Assembly: GCF_039531695.1 (NCBI RefSeq)
Contig: NZ_BAAAQN010000028.1
Span: forward strand, 62,001 to 126,000
Direction of reading: 5' to 3'
Length of the DNA: 64,000 nucleotides
Origin: Catenulispora yoronensis
Lineage (GTDB): Bacteria > Actinomycetota > Actinomycetes > Streptomycetales > Catenulisporaceae
A model generated the notes under the pieces. That model worked only from the letters and a program-made list of their open reading frames with translations. It did not search any database and was not told the origin of the DNA. Shown here in pieces: positions 6,630 through 16,500 of the stretch; position 1 is the first letter of the stretch; the number at the start of each line of letters is the position of its first letter. Position numbers and translations under genes: made by a program.

Positions 6630-9617
6630 CTACGCCGTCAGATCAGCCATCAGATCCGCCAGCTCGCCCCGAGCACCCTTCCCCAGCTTGTCCATCAGGC
6701 TCGCCACATGCTTCTCCACCGTGCGGGGCGAGATGAACAGCAGCTTGGCGATGTCCGGATTCGCGCGGCGCTCGCCGATCAGCACGAGCACCTCGTATTC
6801 GCGCACTGTCACACCGTGCCGGGCCAGCGCCTCCGGCACCGCGTCCAGCCCGGAGCGCCGCTGCATCACGCGGACCCCGGCCTTGCGGAGCAGCGCACGG
6901 CAGGCCCCTGCGATGGCGGTGGCGTCGGAGGTGTGGAAGTACTCCTCGGCCTCGCGCAGCCAGGCCACCGGGTCGCCCCAGCCCTCGGCCAGAGCCGGTT
7001 CGGCGACCAGGCGGAGGATGAGGCGCCGGGCCATGGGATAGGGCGCGGCGGCCTGACGGGTCTGCTCCATCTTCTCCAGCGCGGCCGCGGTGTCACCGGC
7101 GCGGCCCAGGAGGACTGTCTCTGCGGCCAGGACGAACTGGAGGTTCCAACGGAGCCGGGACGCCGGGGTCGCGGAGATCTCAGCGAACTGATCTTGTCCG
7201 GCACGCTGGGCGAGGACTTCGAGCAGCAGGTCCAGGCCGTAGCGGCCGGACTGGTAGTAGATCGTGGGATGAGTACGTTCCCAGGCCCGGACGCGCGCCA
7301 TCTCGGCCTCGGCGCCAGGGCGGTCCTCGCCGAGCAGCGCGCAGATCGCGCGGTGGCCGAAGACGACCGGGGCATGGAACGACTGCTCACCGCCCCGGCG
7401 GCGGAACTCGCCCAGGACGGTGCGCAGCGCCTCCCGACGGCCTCGGTGAGCGACCGCCGCGATCTTGATCACGAGGCAGAACTGGGCCTCGCCCTCCTGG
7501 TGCATCCGGGTGGTGAGGGCCAACAGGCGCTCGGCAGCGGCCTCGGCCTCGTCGAATCGGCCGTAGAGCACCTCCTGCATGGCGATGCTGGCCTCGGTCT
7601 GGCAGCCGACGGTGATCGCGCCGAGCGCGTATGCGGCCTCCCGGGCTTGGCGGATCGGGCCGTCGTCACCGGTGCGCATCAGTTCATTGGTGGCGAGGCG
7701 AGTCTGAGCACGAAGACGCCAGATCGACAGGCTGTGCCGCTCGGCGACGTCGAGCATGTGGCGCAGCTGGACGTCGGCGTCCTCGAAGCTGCGGCGCCGG
7801 GCCAACAGCGCGAGCACTTGGCGGGCCTGGCAGGCGGCGGTGGGCAGCGGCACCAGTTCGGCGGTGCGGGCGGCCCGTTCGGCCAGTTCTTCGGCGCGAG
7901 CGGCCAAATCGTCGCCCTCCAGATCGCCGAGGGTCAGCAGGTGCGCCTCGACGACGTCCAGCATCGCCAACTGCTCGGCGGGAACCGGATCGGCCAGCAG
8001 TCGGCGGGCCGCCGCGACGAGCTCCGCGGCCTGTTCCCAGCGGCCGCCCACGACACAGACCCAGCCCAGGCGCGTCAGCACCTCGGCCCTGCGCACCTCG
8101 GACAACACCATCGAACCAGCGATCTCGGCGCCGCGAGCTAAGGCCTGCTCGACGTCCCCGCGTTCGGCGAGCGCGTAGAGCAGGGAGGTGAGCGCTTCGG
8201 CGCGGTCCACGGCGTGCGTGCGAGCCGGCAGCAGCTCCAGTGCGCGGTCCAGCAACGACTCCGCTGACGCGACCGCACCCTCGCTCAGGGCTCTGCGACC
8301 GGCGCGCGCGAACAGCGCCCCAGCGGCGGGCCCGTCGCCGGCGGCCAGGCGAAGACCGGCTGCGAGCTGGCAGGATTCGCCGGGCAGGTCGTCGAAGAGG
8401 ACTTCGAGAGCGTCGGCCGCGCCGGCGGCCACCGCTTCGCGCTCGGCAGGAAGCATCGAGTCGGCAAGGGCTTCGGCGGTCCAGGCGTTGCGGAAGCGGT
8501 ACCAGTCCGAGGAACCGCGGGACGCCTCCAACAGTTGGGCGTCTATACCGGCCTGAATCAGTTGACGAAGTTCGGCGTCGGTGAGGTCGCAGACTCGGCG
8601 GAGCACGTCGCCGGGGAACCGGCGGCCGATGACAGCCGCCGCGCATAGCGCTTGCTGCCAGCGTTGATCCAGGCCGCGGGCCCGGTCGGCGACAGCGTCG
8701 ACCAGTGCCATCGGCACGTATTGCGGCTCGCCGCCTTCGAACTGCCAGCGGCCGTCGGTCTCGACGAGCGCGCCGTTGTCCAAGGCGCCGCGCAGCAACT
8801 CCTCGACGACGAACGGGTTGCCGTCGGCGGTGCGGGCGAGCCACTGCACTACTGGTTCGGCGACGCTGTCGGTGGCTCCAGCGGCTCCAGCAGTTCCGGG
8901 GGCTCCGGCGGTTCTAGTGGCTCCAGCAGGTCCGGCGGCCGGGCCGGCGCCGGTGTCCAGACAAGCGGCCGCCAGCTCACCGATCTCGGCGTCGCTCAAC
9001 GGCCCGAGCTCCAGCACCCGGCCGACGCGGCGGCGCGCGCAGGACTGAGCCAGCCGCAGCGCGGCGGAGGCCACCGGTTGCAGCCCGGCGAGTATCAGGA
9101 CCGGAACCCCTTCGAGGTTGTCGACGAGGTACTCCAGGATGTGCATGGTCTCGGTGTCGCAGTCGTGCAAGTCGCTCAGACACAGCAGTGCGCCGCCGTT
9201 CTCGCCGACGGCGGCGAGCAGCCGCAGCATCGACTCGGCCAGCACGACCGGCGAATCGTCGCTGTCGAGCAGCGGTCCGTCCCGCCACTGCGGGATCAGC
9301 CGGCCGAGCGCGAGGCGGTAGGGCTTGAGCTCGGGGTCGTCGGGGACGCCGCCGACGCGGATGAGCGAGTAGAGCGCTTCGGTGAGCGGACGGTACGGAA
9401 CCGTCGATCCGGCGGCGGTGGCGCGGCCCTTGAGCACCACCATGCTTTGGCGCACGGCGTTGTCGGTGCACTCCCGGAACAGCCGCGCCTTGCCCAACCC
9501 CGCGTCGCCGACGAGGAAGACAGTGCCGCCGTTTCCTTCACGCACCTGGCCGAGAGCCTCGTGGAGGATGCCCGTTTCCCGCCCACGCCCGATCACAGTG
9601 GGAGACGAAACCTGCAC
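6630..9617 (-). CDS. Large LuxR-family (LAL) transcriptional regulator, cluster-situated, TTA-containing
   Basis: A 995-residue LAL-type regulator: N-terminal AAA-like ATPase region, a long helical TPR-like middle, and a C-terminal LuxR helix-turn-helix (about residues 930-990, NPDIAKLLFISPRTVEKHV). It is probably the activator of the adjacent peptide operon. The Walker A motif reads GDAGLGKA (37-44), with Ala where Ser or Thr normally coordinates magnesium, so ATP hydrolysis may be lost. Codon 493 (8139-8141) is a TTA leucine codon, rare in such genomes and in streptomycetes a mark of bldA tRNA control. The start is a GTG at 9615-9617 with only a weak ribosome site, so the exact start is uncertain. 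A 90-bp stretch near 8870-8950 is an in-frame Ala/Gly/Thr repeat insert. Confidence 0.88.
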   Translation of the reverse strand: MQVSSPTVIGRGRETGILHEALGQVREGNGGTVFLVGDAGLGKARLFRECTDNAVRQSMVVLKGRATAAGSTVPYRPLTEALYSLIRVGGVPDDPELKPYRLALGRLIPQWRDGPLLDSDDSPVVLAESMLRLLAAVGENGGALLCLSDLHDCDTETMHILEYLVDNLEGVPVLILAGLQPVASAALRLAQSCARRRVGRVLELGPLSDAEIGELAAACLDTGAGPAAGPAGATRTAGAPGTAGAAGATDSVAEPVVQWLARTADGNPFVVEELLRGALDNGALVETDGRWQFEGGEPQYVPMALVDAVADRARGLDQRWQQALCAAAVIGRRFPGDVLRRVCDLTDAELRQLIQAGIDAQLLEASRGSSDWYRFRNAWTAEALADSMLPAEREAVAAGAADALEVLFDDLPGESCQLAAGLRLAAGDGPAAGALFARAGRRALSEGAVASAESLLDRALELLPARTHAVDRAEALTSLLYALAERGDVEQALARGAEIAGSMVLSEVRRAEVLTRLGWVCVVGGRWEQAAELVAAARRLLADPVPAEQLAMLDVVEAHLLTLGDLEGDDLAARAEELAERAARTAELVPLPTAACQARQVLALLARRRSFEDADVQLRHMLDVAERHSLSIWRLRAQTRLATNELMRTGDDGPIRQAREAAYALGAITVGCQTEASIAMQEVLYGRFDEAEAAAERLLALTTRMHQEGEAQFCLVIKIAAVAHRGRREALRTVLGEFRRRGGEQSFHAPVVFGHRAICALLGEDRPGAEAEMARVRAWERTHPTIYYQSGRYGLDLLLEVLAQRAGQDQFAEISATPASRLRWNLQFVLAAETVLLGRAGDTAAALEKMEQTRQAAAPYPMARRLILRLVAEPALAEGWGDPVAWLREAEEYFHTSDATAIAGACRALLRKAGVRVMQRRSGLDAVPEALARHGVTVREYEVLVLIGERRANPDIAKLLFISPRTVEKHVASLMDKLGKGARGELADLMADLTA

Positions 9618-9705
9618 GCAGGCGCGTCTACCCGTGATTCGGCGTTCCTATGCTGATGGCGGATGTGGCGGGCGCTTAGGAGTTTCCTTTAATACAGACA
9701 CGAAA

Positions 9706-9739
9706 CGGTCCGGTTCGCGTTTTTCCGCGAACCGGACCG
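9706..9739 (-). terminator. Strong hairpin, likely terminator of the small secreted peptide gene
   Basis: Two perfect 14-bp arms (9706-9719 and 9726-9739) are separated by a 6-base loop of mostly T. On the minus strand the hairpin is 61 bases after the peptide gene stop and is followed by a T-rich run (TTTCGTGTCTG), fitting an intrinsic terminator that insulates the LAL gene downstream. Confidence 0.7.
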
Positions 9740-9800
9740 ATGTGTGCTGTGACCTGCGATGAACCACTACGAGTAAGGAGCCTGAGGGGTGAGCGGCACC

Positions 9801-9965
9801 TCAGCCGTTGCCCAGGCCGCCGTCGGCGAGCACCGTGGCGGTGCCGGCGGGAGCAGAGGAAACACCTACCGTCGACGCGATCGGGGACGCGGCGCAGACC
9901 AGGGCGGCGGCCAGGACCACACCGGCGACGAGGCGGATCTTCGTGGTCTTCATCGCGTTCATCAT
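9801..9965 (-). CDS. Small secreted peptide (54 residues) of unknown function
   Basis: A short ORF that starts MMNAMKTTK and continues with a clear Sec signal peptide: positive n-region, hydrophobic core (about LVAGVVLAAALVCAA, residues 13-27) and a likely cut near SPIAS. About 25 residues remain after cleavage, rich in Ser, Ala, Gly and Thr and ending ADGGLGNG. The chosen ATG at 9963-9965 is 6 bases after an AGGGA site; two ATGs lie nearby in frame (9971 and 9953). It is followed by a strong hairpin terminator and lies between the LAL regulator and a divergent secreted peptidase. A signalling peptide processed by that peptidase is possible but unsupported beyond proximity. Confidence 0.6.
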   Translation of the reverse strand: MMNAMKTTKIRLVAGVVLAAALVCAASPIASTVGVSSAPAGTATVLADGGLGNG

Positions 9966-10334
9966 GTCCATTCCCTGTTGTCCGAGGAGGCTGTGCGGCG
10001 GCTGTGAGACCACCATGTCAGTGCAGGTGAGAGGCCACATGGGGGCAACTCACCCACATTCCGCGGGGCAGTGTGGACGGACTGGGTGGAGGGTGGGGAG
10101 TGCGGGGCTTGACTCCTTTCGCGAAGGCTCGCATCCTCCCGAAGTGGGAGGAGGTCACGGCTGGTATCGGAGTGGCTGCTTTCTGTATCGGGCCTGGGTC
10201 ACGCCGGTAGCAGGGGTCGACGACACCTCCTGAAAGCACTCCCGCATGTCCGGTATGTCCGCCAGCCCTCCCCACTCCAGGCACTCTTGCCGCACGGATC
10301 GGGTCGGCGGACCTTGCTGCCGCTTGGAGGCGAC
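9966..10334. other. Intergenic region between secreted peptide and S53 peptidase genes
   Basis: A 369-base divergent promoter region with no convincing gene. It contains a perfect 7-bp inverted repeat, TCCTCCC at 10134-10140 and GGGAGGA at 10146-10152 with a 5-base loop, which could be an operator or a small hairpin. TTGACT at 10109-10114 is a possible -35 element for the plus-strand peptidase gene, but no matching -10 element stands out. Confidence 0.4.
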
Positions 10335-11630
10335 ATGGACCTACGTATGTCCGGCCTGATCGCGAGGATTTTCCGGAAGGGTGGTGCGCGGGTCGCCGCG
10401 CTGGGTGCTGCCCTCGTTCTGGCGGTGGCGGTCACGACACCGGCTCGGGCTGTCTCGGGTTCGACGGCCGGGTCGGGGGCTCCGGCTGCCCGCTCCGCGG
10501 GTGCCTCGATCGTGCCGTTCGGATGCGCCGCGCCGAGTACCGGGAAGATCCACTGCTTCGGGAAGGGCCGGCTGGCGCCGAACGCCACCGGGAACCCGAA
10601 CAGCTCCGGGCTGCGGCCCGCCGACCTGATCTCCGCCTACAAGCTGAGCGGCACCAACGGCGCCGGGCGAACGGTGGCGATCGTCGATGCCTTCGACGAC
10701 CCCAAGGCCGAGGCCGACCTCGGGGCCTATCGCAGCGCCTACGGCCTGCCGGCGTGCACCACGGCGAACGGCTGCTTCAAGAAGGTGAACCAGAGCGGGC
10801 AGACCTTGCCGTTGCCGTCCGTCGACTACGGCTGGGGCGAGGAGGAGAGTCTGGACCTTGATATGGTCTCGGCGATCTGTCCGGCCTGCCACATCCTGCT
10901 GGTCGAGGCGAGCAGCGCCGACACGACGTCGTTGTCGGCGGCCGAGGACACCGCCGCGACGACGCCTGGCGTCGTGGCCGTCTCGAACAGCTGGGGCGGT
11001 TCGGAGGACAGTACGACGATCGCCGCCGACTCGCACTTCAACCACTCGGGCGTGGCTATTACGGCCAGCTCCGGCGACAGCGGGTACGGGGTCAGCTGGC
11101 CGGCCTCGTCGGGCTTCGTCACCGCGGTCGGCGGGACCAGCCTGAAGACCGCGTCCAACGCTCGCGGCTGGACCGAGACGGCGTGGGCGAGTGCGGGCAG
11201 CGGGTGTTCGTCGAACGAGACTAAGCCTTCGTGGCAGGCGGACAGCGGGTGTGCGAAGCGCACGGTGGCTGACGTGTCGGCGGTGGCGGACCCCAACACC
11301 GGTGTGGCTGTCTATGACACGGCGAACAGCTGCGGGGGCGGGACGTTCTGCGACTTGCTGTTGGCGCTGGGGCTGGCTCAGGGTGCTGACGGTTGGGTGC
11401 AGGTCGGTGGCACGAGTGCTTCGTCGCCGATCATCGCTTCGGTGTATGCGCTGGCTGGCAACACGTCGTCGACGCTTTATGGGTCGTATCCGTACTCGCA
11501 TACGTCGTCGTTGTTTGACGTGACGAGTGGGTCCAACGGCACTTGCACGCCTGCGTATCTGTGTACTGCGGGTGTTGGGTACGACGGTCCTACCGGGCTC
11601 GGGACGCCGAACGGGGTCGGGGCGTTCTGA
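10335..11630 (+). CDS. Secreted S53-family (sedolisin-like) serine-carboxyl peptidase
   Basis: A 431-residue exported protease. An N-terminal signal peptide ends near ARA (about residue 40). The sedolisin catalytic set is visible: an acidic EESLD cluster (Glu and Asp, about residue 172), the oxyanion Asp in SSGDSGY (about 252) and the nucleophile in GGTSASSP (about 360). GVGYDGPTGLGTPNG near the C-terminus matches the calcium-binding end. The usual long activation pro-domain is missing; only about 60 residues separate the signal peptide from the catalytic domain. The ATG at 10335 follows GGAGG by 4 bases and is preferred to an upstream ATG at 10287 with no site. Third codon positions shift toward T and G in the last third of the gene. 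It converges on the SWIM gene with a 14-base gap. Confidence 0.88.
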   Translation: MDLRMSGLIARIFRKGGARVAALGAALVLAVAVTTPARAVSGSTAGSGAPAARSAGASIVPFGCAAPSTGKIHCFGKGRLAPNATGNPNSSGLRPADLISAYKLSGTNGAGRTVAIVDAFDDPKAEADLGAYRSAYGLPACTTANGCFKKVNQSGQTLPLPSVDYGWGEEESLDLDMVSAICPACHILLVEASSADTTSLSAAEDTAATTPGVVAVSNSWGGSEDSTTIAADSHFNHSGVAITASSGDSGYGVSWPASSGFVTAVGGTSLKTASNARGWTETAWASAGSGCSSNETKPSWQADSGCAKRTVADVSAVADPNTGVAVYDTANSCGGGTFCDLLLALGLAQGADGWVQVGGTSASSPIIASVYALAGNTSSTLYGSYPYSHTSSLFDVTSGSNGTCTPAYLCTAGVGYDGPTGLGTPNGVGAF

Positions 11631-11644
11631 TTGATGGGCTTGCC

Positions 11645-13510
11645 TTAGTCCGTCGGAAGGCCCCAGGCCGCAACGGCCAGTTGCGCTGCCGCCATGTTCT
11701 CGAACAGGGCGGCAGCGAGCCAGGCTTCTGCGAAAGTGGTGGTGGCCTGTGGTAGCACGCGTCCGTAAGCGTCCCGATTCGGGGCGGATGCCGCGGTGGT
11801 GAGGTGTTGCAGGACGGCGGCGGCGTGCGGCATGCCTGCCGAGGTGAGGTGGCGGGCGTCGGTGTGGGAGGAGGCGAGGCGGGCTGCTCGGCGGCCGCCG
11901 GCGGCGGTGCGTTCGACGGCGGTGCGGAGGTGGTGGAGGGGGATTGATCTGGTCGCATCGGGGATGCCAGTGGCCATTGGGGATGCGATGGCGTCGGGGG
12001 CTGCGGCCGTAGCGGGGGCTGCGGGGAGGATCATCGAATCGTGCATGCGATCGATGCCAAGGCAGATGCGGTCGTGCCAGGCCTCGGGGAGATGTAGGTG
12101 ACGGTGCGCGGTCGGGCTGCTGTCGGGGGAACACGCGATGGGGAGCAGTACGCCGGGGCGCGCCGGGTCGGGACGGGCTATGAGACGAACGCGGAGTCCG
12201 GGCGCCTGACTCAGGATATTGAGGTTGGCGACGTAGGCGAGCGCTGGATGGTCTGAGGCGCTTCGCAGTACCGCGATACGCTCGCCGAGCGTGATGGGAA
12301 CGTCGCCGGGCTTGGTCCCGGGCGCTGTGCTTGCGTTGCCGTCCTTCGGCAGGATGGTCGCTTCGACGAAGACCATGTCGTCGCCGATGCGGGCGTCGCG
12401 GCTGGTCAAGGCACGTTCGAGCTGCTCGGCGAGCGGGACGGCGAAACGCGCGGCCACCGGGCCTTCCCACCAGGACGCGCCCGATGCCCGTACCGCCCGG
12501 ACGCCCGCGCCGTGGCTCAGGCTGCCGTCCGCAGATGCCGAGGCGCCGCTGACGATCAGACCTTCGCGGACCAGTTCCTCGTGGCTCAGTGCCGCGCCGC
12601 CGAGGCCGACGCCGCCGTGGTAGGCGTTCTCCACCTGTGTCGGGCCGCCCGGTGTCACGGCTGGGACCGACCAGAGGGTGCCGGCAGGGTCGACGGCGCA
12701 GGTGACGACGCCTGCCATGCCTGAGCTGGCGATGACCGGCTCGCTGAAGACGCCGCTGAGGCGGAGGCCGCCTTGGTGCTCGTGGCGTCTGCGGACTGTG
12801 CCGCGCAGGGCGTCGAGTGTCGCGGAGTCAGTGCTCGTGGATAAGGTGCGAATCGTCTGCATCAGGGTACGGAGTTCGTCGGCGTAGGACGCGAGGCTGT
12901 GGTCCTGGGCTTGCGTGCGGTAGGCGCGAAGTTGGGCCGCCACGCGATTGCCGATTGCCGCCGGGAGATAGAGACCTGTGGCGCGCGCTGTGTGGACAGC
13001 GCGGCGGAGCGTGGCTTCGGTGGCTAGACCGGCGCCGGCGAGGCCGACGTCGATCAGTTCTTCGGCGGCTGCTCGGAGACCTTCAGCGGCGGTGAGTTGA
13101 TCAGGGCTCAGCGATGCTGGTGGCTGGTCGGCGGCTGCGGATTCTTCGGTGGCTGTGGATTTCTCGGTGGCTTCGGGTTCTTCGGCTGTTGCCGCCTCGA
13201 CTGCGTCTTCTTCGTTCGTCAGCGGAGCCAGTCCGAGGATCGCCGCGCGGTGCAGACATGCGGGAGCCAGCAGGCAGGAACAGACAGCGTCTTCGGGAGT
13301 CTGGATCGCGCCGTTGCGTGGTGTCAGGACGACGCGGGTGTCTTCGTCGACGGTCGCTGTGACGGTTCCCGCGGCTTCGTCGGCGGTGATGGGCCACGTC
13401 GCGGCCTTGGCGAGCGTGTCGTCCAAACGCTTGCGCAGCCTGGGCGACAAGAGTTCGACCGCGTCGGCCAATACCGACGCCGTGACCTGCGGCAGCGCCA
13501 CGTCACTCAT
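11645..13510 (-). CDS. SWIM zinc-finger protein, last gene of the MoxR-VWA operon
   Basis: A 621-residue protein with one SWIM zinc-binding motif near residues 75-85, CSC-x5-CLH, which fits the C-x-C-x(n)-C-x-H consensus. SWIM domains bind DNA or proteins. The rest has no domain I can name with confidence; a Glu/Ala/Thr-rich stretch follows the finger (about 95-140). The ATG at 13508-13510 overlaps the VWA gene stop in an ATGA arrangement, with GGAGAAGG 10 bases upstream, so an earlier ATG at 13537 inside the previous gene is rejected. Co-occurrence of SWIM proteins with MoxR and VWA partners is a recurring theme in actinobacterial genomes, and the role is probably as adaptor or target-recognition partner. 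Its codons end more often in T and G than those of its neighbours. Confidence 0.8.
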   Translation of the reverse strand: MSDVALPQVTASVLADAVELLSPRLRKRLDDTLAKAATWPITADEAAGTVTATVDEDTRVVLTPRNGAIQTPEDAVCSCLLAPACLHRAAILGLAPLTNEEDAVEAATAEEPEATEKSTATEESAAADQPPASLSPDQLTAAEGLRAAAEELIDVGLAGAGLATEATLRRAVHTARATGLYLPAAIGNRVAAQLRAYRTQAQDHSLASYADELRTLMQTIRTLSTSTDSATLDALRGTVRRRHEHQGGLRLSGVFSEPVIASSGMAGVVTCAVDPAGTLWSVPAVTPGGPTQVENAYHGGVGLGGAALSHEELVREGLIVSGASASADGSLSHGAGVRAVRASGASWWEGPVAARFAVPLAEQLERALTSRDARIGDDMVFVEATILPKDGNASTAPGTKPGDVPITLGERIAVLRSASDHPALAYVANLNILSQAPGLRVRLIARPDPARPGVLLPIACSPDSSPTAHRHLHLPEAWHDRICLGIDRMHDSMILPAAPATAAAPDAIASPMATGIPDATRSIPLHHLRTAVERTAAGGRRAARLASSHTDARHLTSAGMPHAAAVLQHLTTAASAPNRDAYGRVLPQATTTFAEAWLAAALFENMAAAQLAVAAWGLPTD

Positions 13511-16500
13511 CGAGAGCGCACCTTCTCCCCGACCCATGCCGCCAGTTCCGTCGGACTCAACGCGGCCACCGGCATGCCGGCCGAGACCAGTGCTCCGGCG
13601 GTCCCGGTGCTGTAGCGGGGACGGCCGCTGTCGTCCAGGCTGGCGCAGCCCAGCAGCGTGCAGCCGGACTCGGCGAGGCGGCGGACCTCGCCCAGCAGGC
13701 CGCCGATCGGGGCGCCCTCCTCGAAGTCGCTGACGAGCACCACCATCGTTCGCGAGGGCACCGTGACCAGCGCGCGCGCCGCCGCGAGACCGGCCGCGAT
13801 GTGCGTACCACCGCCGACGCGGACCTCCATGAGGAGCGACAGCGGGTCGGCCGCGTGGTCGGTGAAGTCCACAACCTCGGTCGAGAAGGCCAGGAAGTGG
13901 GTGGTCAGCGCGGGCACGGCGGCGAACACCGACGCGGTCAGCGCCGACCAGATGACCGAGGATTCCATGGACCCTGATACGTCCACGACCAGGATGATCC
14001 GCCAGTCGCTCTGCCGGCGCGCGCGGGTGTGGAAGACGGGACGCTCCGGGAGGAGGGTCACCGATCCGTCCGGCGCGCGTCGGGCCGTCGCCATATTGGC
14101 GCGGATCGTCCGCGGGAGGTCGAGCGGACCGGACGGCCGACTCGTCGGCCGCGGCGAGGTCAGCCCGGTGAGCGCGGGCCGCATGCGATGCGCGAGCTCG
14201 GCGGCGAGCTGCTCGACGATGCGCTTGACCAGCGGGCGCAGCTTCGCGACGGCGCTCTCGGGCAGACCGCCAGCCAGACTCAGGACATTGCGAAGCAGCT
14301 CGACGGACGGCCGCACCGTGGCCGGGTCGAGCTCAGCGATGGCGTCCACGCGTCCAGCCGCGGCCGCCTGCCCGAGCACCTCTTCGCGGACACTGACGCC
14401 GAACAGCTCCCCGAGCTCCTCGGACCACTCGCGAACGGTGGGATACGCGCGCTCCCGCCCTCCGCGTGCTCCGCGCTGTTCGTGGGCGGCGCCTTCGCCG
14501 TGGTCGTGGCCGTAGCCGTAGAGCTCGTCGAGGGCGGAGGCGTAGCGGAGGGAGGAGGGTGGGAGGGCCGACTGGTCGCGGCCGAGGAGGAGGCGCCAGC
14601 GGATTTGCGGGGGGAGGGTCGAGGTGGGGGGGGGGGGGGGGGGGGGGTTGGTTGTTGGGGTATCAGGGGCCGCAATCGCTGTGGCAACTTGCGCTGCGTC
14701 CCCTGCCTGATCGGTCAGGGTTATATCAGGGATCATCATTCCTGCTGCGGCCAGCGCCGCTGCCCCGGCCCGGTCTGCGAGCGTCGCGGCATGCAGGGCC
14801 TCTGGGCTGGCATTATCCGCCCGGCCCGATCCCCGCACCCGGGCGCCGATGCGCAGTTCCACGGCGTCGAGGATCCGGTCGCGTCCGGCGGGCGACACCG
14901 CTGTGAAGCCGCCGCGCAGAGCGGGCAGTCGCGCCAGGAAGGCGTCGTCGGGCAGCGATTCGATCCGATCGGCCAGTGGGTCGAGGACCTCCGGTGCCGA
15001 TGCGCACAGCGGTTCGGCGGCCGTCAGCAGTCCTGTCAGCTTGCGGCGCAGGGCGGTGCGGGCTTCGGTCGTCACCGCGCCGTCGATCCAGCCCGCCGCG
15101 CGCTCGCCGAGCCGGTCGGCGGGGAGCGTGCCAATCAGGGCTCTGGCACCGGCCGCAGCCCCTGCGACCAGGGGCGATCCCTCGGCTTCCAGCGTCTGCA
15201 ATGCCGCGTCCAGTCGCAACTCGCCGCCGACTCGTGAGGCGCGGGTGGCGAGGGCGGCGATGGTGCGCGCGTCGGCGGTGTCGTCGCTGCCGCGGAGGCC
15301 GTCGAGGCGTCCGACGGCGGCGGTGTCGAGCGTGGATGACAGCTCACTGAGATCTGGTACGCGGCTCTGCTCCGACAGTTCGGCCAGTTCAGCCAGCTCG
15401 GCCAGTTCGGACGGGTCGATGCCGGCGACGTGGCCCAAGCGGATCGCGTCCACGGCATCCGCGGCGGCCAGCAGCTCGGGCAGCGACGCCGACGGGACCA
15501 GATCGCCGGCCGCGGCGCGCAGCCGCTCGGCGACGAGGACCGGCAGCCCGCACTCGGCGGCCGCGGTGAGTCCGGCGACGGTCTCGGCAGCGGTGGGCCC
15601 GCCGGCGTCGACCTCGGCGCGAAACGCCTGACGCAGGCGGCCTTCCGCGGCCTGGCCGAGCGTGATGCCGTGGATGGTGAGCAGGTCCAGATTCGCCTCG
15701 ACACTCGGCGACCACGCCGCCTGCCACCGCCTCGTCAGCGCCGGAGCACCGTCGGGCGTGCCGACATCAGTGCGCTCGGCATACCCGACACCGCACGTCA
15801 GAAGCCTGCGAAGCGTGATCTCACGACGACGGTCGAGCGCCGACCGCAGCGGGTCCAGCCGGATGTCCTTGCCGGCATCGTCGGGCCCAGGCAATCGCAG
15901 CTCCCTGAGCAACTCCACCACAGCGGGCCGAAGCCCCGCCCGCGGCGCCGACGGCGCTACCCGACCCCGCCCCTCCCCGACCAACACCACGGACATCGCC
16001 GCGGCCACAGCCCGCCCCCGCCCCAACGTCTCCCCATGAGCAAGAACCGACTGTAACGCCTCAACCAACTCCCCCCGCGCCGGCGCCGGCAACCCCCGCA
16101 ACCGCGCCAGATCAACAGCAAGCCGCACAACCTGCGCCGCCTCCGCCGGCCCAGCAGCATGCCCGGCCAACCGCAACCGCCGACACACCGCAACAACCTT
16201 GACCGCCAACGCGACCTCAACACCCCCCGCATCCCCCCCAGCCTCAAAAACCGCCTGCTGCCAAGCCGGATCACGAATCCCCGCCGGATACCCCGACCGC
16301 TCATCGAGCAGCGGAAACGCATAGGGCACGAGCGACATCGCCGCCGTGGTGACGGACGCGAGCGCCGCGCGCACGGTGTCGACGGTCGGGTCACCGGCGC
16401 GGTGGCCGCTGGCGGCGAGAGCCTCGGCAGCGGGGATGGCGACGAGTGGGGCGCTGGTGGGGAGCGGGTCGACAGCGGGGATGGCGGCGGCTGGGGCGCC

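Noticed and set aside
10018..10284. Small minus-strand ORF of 88 codons upstream of the peptidase gene
   Set aside because: No ribosome site, no signal peptide and shadow-like Pro/His/Arg composition.
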